From NCBI GenBank assembly GCA_018644745.1, contig JABGPX010000182.1:1-5660 (forward strand): a DNA stretch of 5,660 bases, given 5' to 3'. The position numbers and the translations under genes were made by a program. This document shows, piece after piece, positions 1 through 5,660 of the stretch (positions are counted from its first letter, which is position 1; each line of letters opens with the position of its first letter). Origin of the DNA: Spirochaetales bacterium. GTDB lineage: Bacteria > Spirochaetota > Spirochaetia > ARS1246. A model generated the notes under the pieces. The model ran no database searches. It worked only from the letters and a program-made list of their open reading frames with translations, and was not told the origin of the DNA.

Positions 1-1472
1 ACATCACCGGTCGAAAAATCTACAACTCCGTCGATCTCTCAGGGGGCTTTGAGTGCTCAAATCCGATGCTCAACAGAATTCACCAGGCGGTCCGCAGAAC
101 AATGACGAATCAGCTCTTCGGTATCCCGTTGGACTGCCTCTATCGTGAGCACTGGGGTTGGACAGATCCTGCCACCATCACGGGCACCCTTTTTTCCCGC
201 CTGTATATGCCCCTGTTCTGGCGTAAGTGGCTCAACGACTTTAGGGACGCGCAACGGGTCAATGGGTCCGTACCGGATTTTGCACCGGATTACCTGAGGT
301 GCCATGGGATCGATCCGGCCTGGGGTGGGAACTATCCCATACTTATCTGGTACCTTTACCAGTATTTTGGAGACGTTTCGTTTCTGAAGGATCACTACCG
401 GGGACTGAAAAGGCAGGTGCGGTATTTTCAAGCGGCTGAAGAGAACGGCATCCTTATAGAAGGCCACTACGGCGACCATATGCTCCCGGGTCCGGCTCCC
501 GGACAGGACGAGTTTATATCCACCGAAACTCCTCGAGAGCTGGTCTGGACCGGCTACTACTACCGCGGTGTTTGCTGCGTGGCCCGAATCGCGGAGATCC
601 TGGGACATCATGAAGACTCGAAAGAGTTCCGCTCTCTCGCCGACCGAATAAAGGAAGCCTTCAATGCAAGGTGGTTCGACTCAAAAAACGGCAATTACGT
701 CTCCGGCTCGCAGACGGCGAACTTCATAGCTCTCTCCCTGGGCATCGTGCCCGAGGAGCAGAGAGAGGAAGTCCTCAAGAACACGGTTGAGGACATTCAG
801 AAGAATTACGACGGCCGCCATCATACCGGAAACACCGGAACCACATGCATGATCGAGACTCTGGCGCACGAAGGCTACGGGCAATTGATGTACGACATGC
901 TTAATCAGACCGACTATCCAGGTTGGGGATACATGATCGCAAGCGGAGCAAGCACGATTTGGGAGAGTTGGTCCGGCCCTATCGGTCAGGTTGGCGACGC
1001 CGACAGCATGAGCATGTTTGCTACCATCGATAAGTTCTTTCACAACGACCTGGCCGGCATAAAAGGCCCCGGCTACTATCGTCAGGACGAAATTGAGCCT
1101 GGTTTTACAAAGCTGGAAATTGCTCCGTTTATTCCCGATGGGTTGACGTGGGTTTACGACAGAATGAAAACCGCGAACGGCACGGTTATAAGCCGATGGG
1201 AGAAATCCGGGGAGGGGCTGGTTATGCTGATCCAGGTTCCCCCCGGTAGCGAGGCAGTGCTGAAGGCTCCTGTAGCTCCTTCGTCCGACCTTACTATCGT
1301 CGAAGGCCCGCAGGTTATTTGGCAAAACGGCGCGCAGAAAAGGCATCACCCCGGTATCCGCTCAATTGAAGCTGCTAGTGACAGCATAAAGATTTACACA
1401 AACAGTGGACGCTACAGGTTTATTTTCAACACTGACCGGCTAAAACTTAAAACTAAGATCTACGAGGCGTGA
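1..1472 (+). CDS. alpha-L-rhamnosidase, GH78 catalytic region and C-terminal domain (5' partial)
   Basis: Glycoside hydrolase family 78 enzymes release terminal alpha-L-rhamnose from plant or microbial glycans and glycosides by an inverting mechanism. The reading frame is already open at base 3 and no credible start with a ribosome binding site is seen, so the N-terminal beta-sandwich domains lie upstream; the ATG at 66 is internal. Numbering from the codon at base 3, the start of the (alpha/alpha)6 barrel carries DCLYREHWGWTDPA (residues 44-57), the GH78 acid motif usually written DCPxRExxGWTGDA, with the expected general-acid Glu at residue 49 (bases 147-149). A second motif, GASTIWESW, holds the probable general-base Glu at residue 321 (bases 963-965). 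After FFHNDLAGIKGP the chain runs into the usual GH78 C-terminal beta domain (around KLEIAPFIPDGLTW) and ends at TGA 1470-1472. The Asp-containing TGD of classic members reads TDP here, which suggests a divergent subfamily. Family assignment is confident; the substrate is not known. Confidence 0.9.
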   Translation, partial: ITGRKIYNSVDLSGGFECSNPMLNRIHQAVRRTMTNQLFGIPLDCLYREHWGWTDPATITGTLFSRLYMPLFWRKWLNDFRDAQRVNGSVPDFAPDYLRCHGIDPAWGGNYPILIWYLYQYFGDVSFLKDHYRGLKRQVRYFQAAEENGILIEGHYGDHMLPGPAPGQDEFISTETPRELVWTGYYYRGVCCVARIAEILGHHEDSKEFRSLADRIKEAFNARWFDSKNGNYVSGSQTANFIALSLGIVPEEQREEVLKNTVEDIQKNYDGRHHTGNTGTTCMIETLAHEGYGQLMYDMLNQTDYPGWGYMIASGASTIWESWSGPIGQVGDADSMSMFATIDKFFHNDLAGIKGPGYYRQDEIEPGFTKLEIAPFIPDGLTWVYDRMKTANGTVISRWEKSGEGLVMLIQVPPGSEAVLKAPVAPSSDLTIVEGPQVIWQNGAQKRHHPGIRSIEAASDSIKIYTNSGRYRFIFNTDRLKLKTKIYEA

Positions 1473-2224
1473 ACGATTCGGAATAATCCTGGAACGGGGA
1501 GCCATATACAGAAAAGGATTAGTAATGCCCCTGCGTACATCACCATTGAATGAAGAGATGTCGTCATTGCTGTCCAAAATAAATCATATAAGCTCCAATA
1601 GACCGGCGTTATTAATAACGGGCGGCGGTTTTCCGAATGGCCTATTTAGCCAATCCCACAGGTTTCTGCAAGAAAAAAGGAGTGTCGGAAGTAACTTTGC
1701 AAGACTATTGACGGTCTATGGATATGAGGAGAGAAACTTCATCTTCCAGTAGCCAAAGGCCGAAATCGATATCCGAAGGCCATTAGCATTAATAAAGTGT
1801 TTTTTTCAAGGGTTATTTTGACACCTTGCATGTCATTTATAAGGGTTAAATAATACAAGGAAAAGCGCCCGGGCACGTCTCTTCGCCACGGCATCCGATT
1901 ATGCCCTTTATAGAGCAACCAGTATTTTTTCAGATATTTTGTGGATGGCACCATTACTTAATTTTTTAGTGACAATAACCGTTACCAAGAAAACCAGGAA
2001 GGATTTTCGTAAGGTAAAGGTCCAGGCTCCGACATAGAGAAGGAAAGATCAGCGAATCCTGAAATATCTCCCCAACAAAGATTACCTGAGAGCCCTGGTT
2101 TTTATGATAACCGGTGGAATACCGCCCTATCTTTTTCGGGTTCTGAGCGGCCCCGGTTCGGTAGATGTGGATTCTGGTTTCTATATTCCGAAGTACCGAC
2201 TGCTTACCCATTTTTTCAGCGTAA
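1473..2224. other. unresolved intergenic stretch, possible gene remnants
   Basis: About 750 bases separate the rhamnosidase stop from the SRPBCC gene stop, and no gene here is recognisable. The best single candidate is the 75-codon frame at 1525-1752 (+), listed separately. Two minus-strand frames, 1966-2241 (91 codons) and 1739-1954 (71 codons), have ATG starts but no visible ribosome binding site and no family resemblance that I can name. On the plus strand a third frame is open from 2038 to the TAA at 2248-2250. It has no start near its beginning, but its codon choice is protein-like and its middle is hydrophobic (LVFMITGGIPPYLF). These frames overlap on opposite strands and cannot all be real. 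Bases 1770-1970 are AT-rich, with a T7 run near 1800 and a T6 run at 1962-1967, but I found no stable hairpin in front of either. Decayed genes or a simple intergenic spacer are both possible. Confidence 0.5.
1525..1752 (+). CDS. small hypothetical protein, 75 aa, possibly a truncated gene
   Basis: This is an open frame of 75 codons beginning with ATG at 1525 and ending with TAG at 1750-1752. The main support is a good Shine-Dalgarno sequence, AAAGGA at 1513-1518, six bases before the ATG. It starts 52 bases after the rhamnosidase stop on the same strand, so it could be co-transcribed. The protein has no signal peptide or membrane segment. A polar, Ser/Asn-rich start is followed by a short hydrophobic, glycine-rich stretch (ALLITGGGFPNGLF, about residues 28-41), which could be one buried strand and turn. 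The rest is basic and aromatic. I recognise no family. The abrupt end in AT-rich DNA would also fit the 5' remnant of a longer gene. A chance open frame remains a real alternative. Confidence 0.3.
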   Translation: MPLRTSPLNEEMSSLLSKINHISSNRPALLITGGGFPNGLFSQSHRFLQEKRSVGSNFARLLTVYGYEERNFIFQ

Positions 2225-2665
2225 TTACTGTTGCTCCACAAATTCCTTAAACTGGCTTATCCACTTTTCTCCCTGCTTTCTGTACATGTTGGGAAATAAA
2301 ATCGCCATCAGTTTAGGCATAATCCAATTGATTCGCGTATACTCATATTCATACTCGTACCTGGTTCGATTAGTATCCAAAGACGTAAAATGACACTTCA
2401 TTGTATTATCCATGTGTTTATGATGATAATGTGCTTCGTATACACTCGGCAGCTTATTCAGTACGATAGTTTCGATCAAAATCATGTCTGCTTTCCCATA
2501 TTTATAATACATTTTGGAAATAGCGCCTTCTTTTCCTTGTTGCCCACTCATCAGGTCTTTTTTTACAAATCCATCTTGATATTCTTTTAAATATGTAGAA
2601 TCTGCGAAAAGCTTTGTCACCATTTCGATGGGTTTATCGATTTCAATGGAACCTGCGTATTTCAT
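2225..2665 (-). CDS. SRPBCC (START/polyketide-cyclase-like) family protein
   Basis: This is a complete single-domain protein of 146 residues, the usual size for small SRPBCC ligand-binding proteins, whose helix-grip fold encloses a hydrophobic cavity. The family pattern is clear. The first beta strand plus IDKPIEMVTKLFAD (about residues 8-21) is the typical opening of strand and helix. LKEYQDGFVKKDLMSGQQGKEGA (about 26-48) corresponds to the Trp/Tyr-containing loop and second strand, and the protein ends in a long C-terminal helix, roughly from LMAILFPNMYRKQGEKW to EFVEQQ. It most resembles, from memory, Bacteroidota proteins of this type. The ATG at 2665 is chosen because GGAG (2672-2675, read on the minus strand) lies six bases before it; the in-frame ATG at 2677 overlaps that site. 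The gene is noticeably richer in AT than its neighbours, suggesting a different origin. Its ligand or reaction cannot be told from sequence, and it is probably cytoplasmic. Confidence 0.85.
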   Translation of the reverse strand: MKYAGSIEIDKPIEMVTKLFADSTYLKEYQDGFVKKDLMSGQQGKEGAISKMYYKYGKADMILIETIVLNKLPSVYEAHYHHKHMDNTMKCHFTSLDTNRTRYEYEYEYTRINWIMPKLMAILFPNMYRKQGEKWISQFKEFVEQQ

Positions 2666-2671
2666 AATTAA

Positions 2672-2675
2672 CTCC
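2672..2675 (-). promoter_or_regulatory. ribosome binding site of the SRPBCC gene
   Basis: Read on the minus strand this is GGAG followed by six bases and ATG. It fixes the start at 2665 rather than the in-frame ATG at 2677 or any codon further upstream. Confidence 0.7.
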
Positions 2676-2711
2676 ATATTACTAAAATTTGTCAGGCTAA
2701 ATATATTACTA

Positions 2712-2739
2712 ATTCTATTGAATAATAACGTACCAACAA
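2712..2739 (-). promoter_or_regulatory. candidate promoter of the SRPBCC gene
   Basis: On the minus strand, TTGTTG (2734-2739) and TAGAAT (2712-2717) are separated by 16 bases and placed about 47 bases before the chosen start codon. The -10 element matches TATAAT at five of six positions; the -35 element matches only its TTG. The surrounding DNA is AT-rich, so a chance match is quite possible. Confidence 0.35.
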
Positions 2740-2813
2740 TATTTTGCTCTGATTGTTCTGCTTGGCCGCTGCGGTCACGACGACCATCGGCGTGAAAAAC
2801 CTTGCTAGGGCCC

Positions 2814-3572
2814 TCATTCTTCAGGCATGAATATTTCATGACTATCAGGGGTGCCATAACCTTCGATCGGGTCATGTATCAGCCCGGGGCTGCAGAGAAC
2901 TTGCCTCGCTACTTTCCTGTTAAACGCGTGGACATCGGGATGGTTCAGGTATTCTTCGACCGGCATCCAAAGGCATTCTTCTATCTCATCTTCCTGGCGA
3001 ACGATATCGAAAGTAAGGGCCTGCAGACGGCACACAAAATAAATATCCGATTTGTTATACCGGTACCCATGCCAATGGCGAAAGCAATTAAGAGAAATAA
3101 AGCGTGATTCAATTCCAGTTTCCTCTCGAACTTCTCTGGTAACAGCGTCCTGTATATGTTCGCCTTTGTGCAGCGCCCCTCCGGGCAGTTTATAGTGGCG
3201 TTGTCCGCCTCTTCGGTAACGCTCCGCTACGACCAGCATGGTCTCCGGATCTTTGAGCACTACTCCGCCGGCGCCTATATAGTGGGTCGCATATGGGGGA
3301 ATATGGGAATTCGCCTGCAGCGATAGAGTCATCTCTACCCTATCTTCCTCTGCATGATGAAAGATAAAACCTAAAGCGGCTGCTATCGGAATGAAATTTG
3401 CGATGGTTATATGAAGGTTCAGCCAAATGATTTTCGTACCGTCTTTTCGCCATCTGACGATTGATTCCGAAAGTCGAGATAAAAAAACTTCAGGATCTGT
3501 GCCTAGATCCTCGCGATCGAGGACTCTTCCCCCGAAGATGTTCAACTCTGATTTGATTGGATCTTTTCTCAT
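2814..3572 (-). CDS. Nudix hydrolase with N-terminal pre-Nudix domain (NUDT6-like)
   Basis: This is a 252-residue protein of two domains. The C-terminal domain has a perfect Nudix box, Gx5Ex7REUxEExGU, at residues 132-154 (G132, E138, then REVREETGI), which binds Mg2+ and hydrolyses a nucleoside diphosphate linked to another moiety. The N-terminal part, about residues 11-98, matches the pre-Nudix domain of human NUDT6 and of plant cytosolic NUDT proteins. It shows a FGGRVLD opening, the WRKDGTKIIWLNL strand region, an IPIAAALGFIFHHAEEDRVEMTL block with the hallmark HHAE, and ATHYIGAGGVVL leading into the Nudix fold. Plant relatives act on ADP-ribose and NADH; the substrate here is unknown. 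The ATG at 3572 is preferred over the in-frame TTG at 3623 because AAGGA (3580-3584, minus strand) sits seven bases upstream of it and the domain begins soon after. It is divergent from the aldo-keto reductase and lies 148 bases upstream of the SRPBCC gene on the same strand. Confidence 0.93.
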   Translation of the reverse strand: MRKDPIKSELNIFGGRVLDREDLGTDPEVFLSRLSESIVRWRKDGTKIIWLNLHITIANFIPIAAALGFIFHHAEEDRVEMTLSLQANSHIPPYATHYIGAGGVVLKDPETMLVVAERYRRGGQRHYKLPGGALHKGEHIQDAVTREVREETGIESRFISLNCFRHWHGYRYNKSDIYFVCRLQALTFDIVRQEDEIEECLWMPVEEYLNHPDVHAFNRKVARQVLCSPGLIHDPIEGYGTPDSHEIFMPEE

Positions 3573-3579
3573 TTGTATT

Positions 3580-3584
3580 TCCTT
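3580..3584 (-). promoter_or_regulatory. ribosome binding site of the Nudix gene
   Basis: The minus strand reads AAGGA, seven bases before the ATG at 3570-3572. This decides the start against the TTG 51 bases further upstream. Confidence 0.6.
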
Positions 3585-3650
3585 AATAGAGGGTACGGGA
3601 ATTTCAATGAGACGACAATACAAGGGTCGATGCTGCGAGTAAAATTACGG

Positions 3651-3656
3651 TAGAAT
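3651..3656 (+). promoter_or_regulatory. possible -10 element of the aldo-keto reductase operon
   Basis: TAGAAT lies 37 bases before the aldo-keto reductase ATG, inside the 121-base gap between two divergent genes, where a promoter is expected. No good -35 hexamer is seen at the right distance (the 3627-3633 region reads TCGATGC), so this is tentative. Confidence 0.3.
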
Positions 3657-3681
3657 GAGGGTTAAGTAGACTGGTTTGATG

Positions 3682-3687
3682 AGGAGG
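3682..3687 (+). promoter_or_regulatory. strong ribosome binding site of the aldo-keto reductase gene
   Basis: A perfect AGGAGG lies six bases before the ATG at 3694. It rules out the in-frame TTG at 3676 and ATG at 3679, which overlap or precede it. Confidence 0.8.
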
Positions 3688-3693
3688 GGAGTT

Positions 3694-4737
3694 ATGGAAT
3701 ACAAGAACATTGGTCAAAGCGGATTGAAGGTTTCTGAATACTGCTTTGGAACTATGACCTTTGGAAAGGACACCGAATCCGATGAAGCTTCTTTGATGGT
3801 AGATATGGCCATAGACGCCGGGGTGAATTTTTTTGATACAGCCAACTCATATAGTGCCGGGCAATCTGAAATCGATCTTGGTAATGCCCTGAAAGGCAAA
3901 CGATCGGATAACATAATCGCGACAAAGTTCTTTAATCCAATGGGTACCGGACCAAATGATTCCGGCATGTCCCGCTCCCATATTCTCAGAGCAATCGAAG
4001 ACAGCTTAAGACGGCTGCAGACCGATTATGTGGATATCTATTATATACATCATGTCGATATTCAAACTCCCTTGGATGAGATGCTTCGTGCTGTTGAAGA
4101 CTTGATTCGTCAGGGAAAGGTCAGATACCCGGCCTGCAGCAATTACGAAGCCTGGCGGCTCACAGAAGGCCTATGGACCAGCGATTCAAAGAATCTTTCC
4201 CGGTTTATTTGCTACCAGGGTCTCTATAACCTCGTGACCAGGGATCTTGACGATGAAGTCGTGCCGTTGTGCAGCGAGAAGGGCCTGGGCATGGTTGCCT
4301 GGGGGGCTCTCGCGGGAGGGTTCCTGTCCGGCAAATATAAACCAGGCCAGCGTTCTATTGATGGAACAAGATCTGCGGGAGGGCTGGTATTTCCGCGGAA
4401 CTATTTCGCGCCAAATGCTGATGAAATTCTAGCCACCTTGAATGATGTATCACAGGATGTGGGTAGATCCCCCGCGGCGGTGGCAATCAATTGGCTGATA
4501 CGGCAGAAGTACATTACATCCGCACTTGTTGGCGCAAGGAATAGAGTACAGCTCGAGGAAAACTTGAAAGCGACAAACTGGATACTTGATAAATCATTGC
4601 TGGACCGGCTCAATACTGTATCGATGCCGGCGGACCGGTTTCCATATTCCATGGAAAAGGGATGTTTCGCCCGACGGAAAAACGCGGTGCAAATGCCTTC
4701 TCTCGGCGTTGAATCCACAGAATCGGATACACTATGA
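3694..4737 (+). CDS. aldo-keto reductase
   Basis: This is a complete 347-residue NAD(P)H-dependent aldo-keto reductase, a cytoplasmic (beta/alpha)8 barrel that reduces carbonyl groups of aldehydes, ketones or sugars. The N-terminus (YKNIGQSGLKVSEYCFGTMTFG) is typical of the bacterial AKR11/AKR12-like and YajO/Tas-like groups. The catalytic tetrad is visible: D48 in FFDTANSY, Y53 in the same block, K78 in ATKFF, and H119 in YYIHHVD. The segment after GKVR reads YPACSNY instead of the commoner YIGVSNF. The C-terminal cofactor-binding region is intact (ALVGARNRVQLEENLKA, about residues 284-300). A tail of about 30 residues after the last barrel helix has no obvious motif. The start at 3694 follows a perfect AGGAGG. 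The TGA overlaps the ATG of the following alpha/beta hydrolase, so the two are translationally coupled and probably serve one pathway. The substrate is unknown; a sugar or sugar-derived aldehyde would fit the neighbours. Confidence 0.93.
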   Translation: MEYKNIGQSGLKVSEYCFGTMTFGKDTESDEASLMVDMAIDAGVNFFDTANSYSAGQSEIDLGNALKGKRSDNIIATKFFNPMGTGPNDSGMSRSHILRAIEDSLRRLQTDYVDIYYIHHVDIQTPLDEMLRAVEDLIRQGKVRYPACSNYEAWRLTEGLWTSDSKNLSRFICYQGLYNLVTRDLDDEVVPLCSEKGLGMVAWGALAGGFLSGKYKPGQRSIDGTRSAGGLVFPRNYFAPNADEILATLNDVSQDVGRSPAAVAINWLIRQKYITSALVGARNRVQLEENLKATNWILDKSLLDRLNTVSMPADRFPYSMEKGCFARRKNAVQMPSLGVESTESDTL

Positions 4738-5660
4738 GTACAAAAAACCTCGATCCTCGAAAGCAAAAAGCGCTTCAGCCGGCGTTTGAACTGTGGAAAA
4801 GCTATAATCCGGGCAAGGCGGAATTTGGTTTCCGATCGGCGACCGTATCTGAAGCAAAGAAGTGGCAATCCCGGACGCGAAGTGTTCTGAACAAAGTTAT
4901 CGGATTTCAGGAATCCGTGCATAGTCCGAAGGCTGCGAGAGTCGAGCTGGTGGACAAAGGATTCTATACCCGGGAAAAGATTGTTCTCTCGACCTCGGAT
5001 TTTACCCGCATGCCTGTCTACCTGCTTGTGCCGAAAGATCTCCAGGCGCCTCCTCCGGTGGTCGTTGCTTTTCACGGCCATGGATACGGCGTGAAAGATA
5101 TTCTCGGTCTATGGGAAGACGGGGAAGAGCGGGAGTCTCCGGATGGATATCACAAGGATTTTGCGATTGATTTGTGTAGACGGGGCTTCGCGGTCGCCGC
5201 GCCGGAAATCTCATGCTTTGGAGAGCGGCAAACGGATTTCTCCTATTTGGATTCCCTCGGCGGTCAGGAGGAGCCTACTACCTGTGCACATACCGCAGCC
5301 TTAGCTACTCACATGGGTGGGTCGGTGATCGGACTCCGCGTTCGAGACGGGAAGCGGCTGATAGATTATCTCCTCAAGAGGGAAGATATAGATGCGAAGA
5401 GACTGGGCGCTATGGGGATCTCAGGAGGCGGCTTGCACACCTTCTTTTCCACTTGTCTCGATACGCGGATACAAGCCTGCGTGGTGAGCGGGTACTTCTG
5501 CACCTTTCGCGACAGTATTCTGGCGATGTTTCATTGTCCATGTAATTTCGTCCCCGGATTGAGCCGGTTCGGCGAAATGGCCGACCTCGCAGGGCTTATC
5601 GCGCCGCGGCCGATGCTGATTGAATCGGCTGATCACGATCCGGTTTTCCCGCAGAGCAAA
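4734..5660 (+). CDS. alpha/beta hydrolase, acetyl-esterase-like (3' partial)
   Basis: The frame is open from ATG 4734 to the window edge, 309 codons without a stop. It resembles the Abhydrolase_7/dienelactone-hydrolase-like group that includes many annotated acetyl(xylan) esterases. Visible parts, in order: an N-terminal helical region of about 85 residues; VVVAFHGHGYG (residues 109-119) with the HGHG oxyanion-hole loop; the strand-helix unit FAIDLCRRGFAVAAPEISCFGER (143-165); the nucleophile elbow GISGG with Ser230; and ESADHDPVFP (297-306), where D302 is the probable catalytic acid. The catalytic His should follow shortly outside the window. No signal peptide is seen, so a cytoplasmic enzyme is likely. 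The start shares ATGA with the aldo-keto reductase stop and has no strong ribosome binding site of its own, which fits coupled translation. Deacylation of a sugar or glycoside is inferred from family and context; the exact substrate cannot be told. Confidence 0.9.
   Translation, partial: MSTKNLDPRKQKALQPAFELWKSYNPGKAEFGFRSATVSEAKKWQSRTRSVLNKVIGFQESVHSPKAARVELVDKGFYTREKIVLSTSDFTRMPVYLLVPKDLQAPPPVVVAFHGHGYGVKDILGLWEDGEERESPDGYHKDFAIDLCRRGFAVAAPEISCFGERQTDFSYLDSLGGQEEPTTCAHTAALATHMGGSVIGLRVRDGKRLIDYLLKREDIDAKRLGAMGISGGGLHTFFSTCLDTRIQACVVSGYFCTFRDSILAMFHCPCNFVPGLSRFGEMADLAGLIAPRPMLIESADHDPVFPQSK

Noticed and set aside
66..68. ATG at 66 as the start of the rhamnosidase
   Set aside because: The frame is open upstream to the window edge with GH78-like sequence (SGGFECSNP), and the catalytic motif would come only 22 residues after this ATG. 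The gene is 5' truncated by the window.
681..1349. Long minus-strand open frame inside the rhamnosidase
   Set aside because: It is the antisense of a clear GH78 domain and has no family features; a shadow. The same holds for 57-611, 3714-3968, 4401-5081, 5002-5214 and 5421-5636 on the minus strand.
1739..1954. Minus-strand 71-codon frame
   Set aside because: No ribosome binding site and no family resemblance; it lies in AT-rich DNA and overlaps the end of the better-supported frame at 1525-1752.
2095..2116. Possible stem CTGGTT/AACCGG as a terminator
   Set aside because: Six pairs including a G-T wobble, an 8-base AT loop and no T tract after it.
1966..2241. Minus-strand 91-codon frame following the SRPBCC gene
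   Set aside because: It has no ribosome binding site before the ATG at 2241 or the one at 2211 and no recognisable family. An equally good open frame exists on the other strand, so it is not listed as a gene.
2765..2791. Hairpin GCCG/CGGC with inner GGTC/GACC as an intrinsic terminator between the Nudix and SRPBCC genes
   Set aside because: The stem is two 4-bp blocks with an uneven internal loop, and no run of T follows in either direction. It may still be a weak structure but does not qualify as a terminator.
5213..5545. Plus-strand 110-codon frame within the last gene
   Set aside because: It lies in a different frame inside the alpha/beta hydrolase, whose frame shows the oxyanion loop and nucleophile elbow.

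Overview
The window looks like a piece of chromosome from an uncultivated, carbohydrate-degrading bacterium of moderate GC content. No phylogenetic marker is present, so the phylum cannot be fixed. The gene content (a GH78 alpha-L-rhamnosidase, an acetyl-esterase-like alpha/beta hydrolase, an aldo-keto reductase) is of the kind found in polysaccharide-degrading Planctomycetota, Verrucomicrobiota, Latescibacterota-like and Bacteroidota genomes. That attribution is inference from gene type only.

Layout. From 1 to 1472 (+) lies the C-terminal part of a GH78 alpha-L-rhamnosidase whose N-terminal domains are outside the window. From 1473 to 2224 there is an unresolved, partly AT-rich stretch. It holds one small possible gene with a good ribosome binding site (1525-1752) and several mutually exclusive open stretches that may be remnants. 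From 2225 to 2665 (-) is a small SRPBCC/START-like protein, visibly AT-rich and Bacteroidota-like. From 2814 to 3572 (-) is a Nudix hydrolase with an N-terminal pre-Nudix domain of the NUDT6/plant NUDT type. Divergent from it, 3694 to 4737 (+) is an aldo-keto reductase. Its stop overlaps by ATGA the start of an alpha/beta hydrolase (4734 to beyond 5660), which leaves the window before its catalytic His.

How they fit. The aldo-keto reductase and the esterase-like hydrolase form a translationally coupled pair and probably act in one pathway. With the rhamnosidase nearby, breakdown of a decorated (rhamnosylated or acylated) plant or algal glycan or glycoside is a reasonable guess but unproved. 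The Nudix and SRPBCC genes on the opposite strand look like independent accessory or housekeeping genes sitting between the two carbohydrate-related blocks. I see no tRNA, rRNA, CRISPR array, insertion sequence or intact mobile element. I see no convincing evidence of a wholly new multi-gene system. The least explained DNA is 1473-2224.
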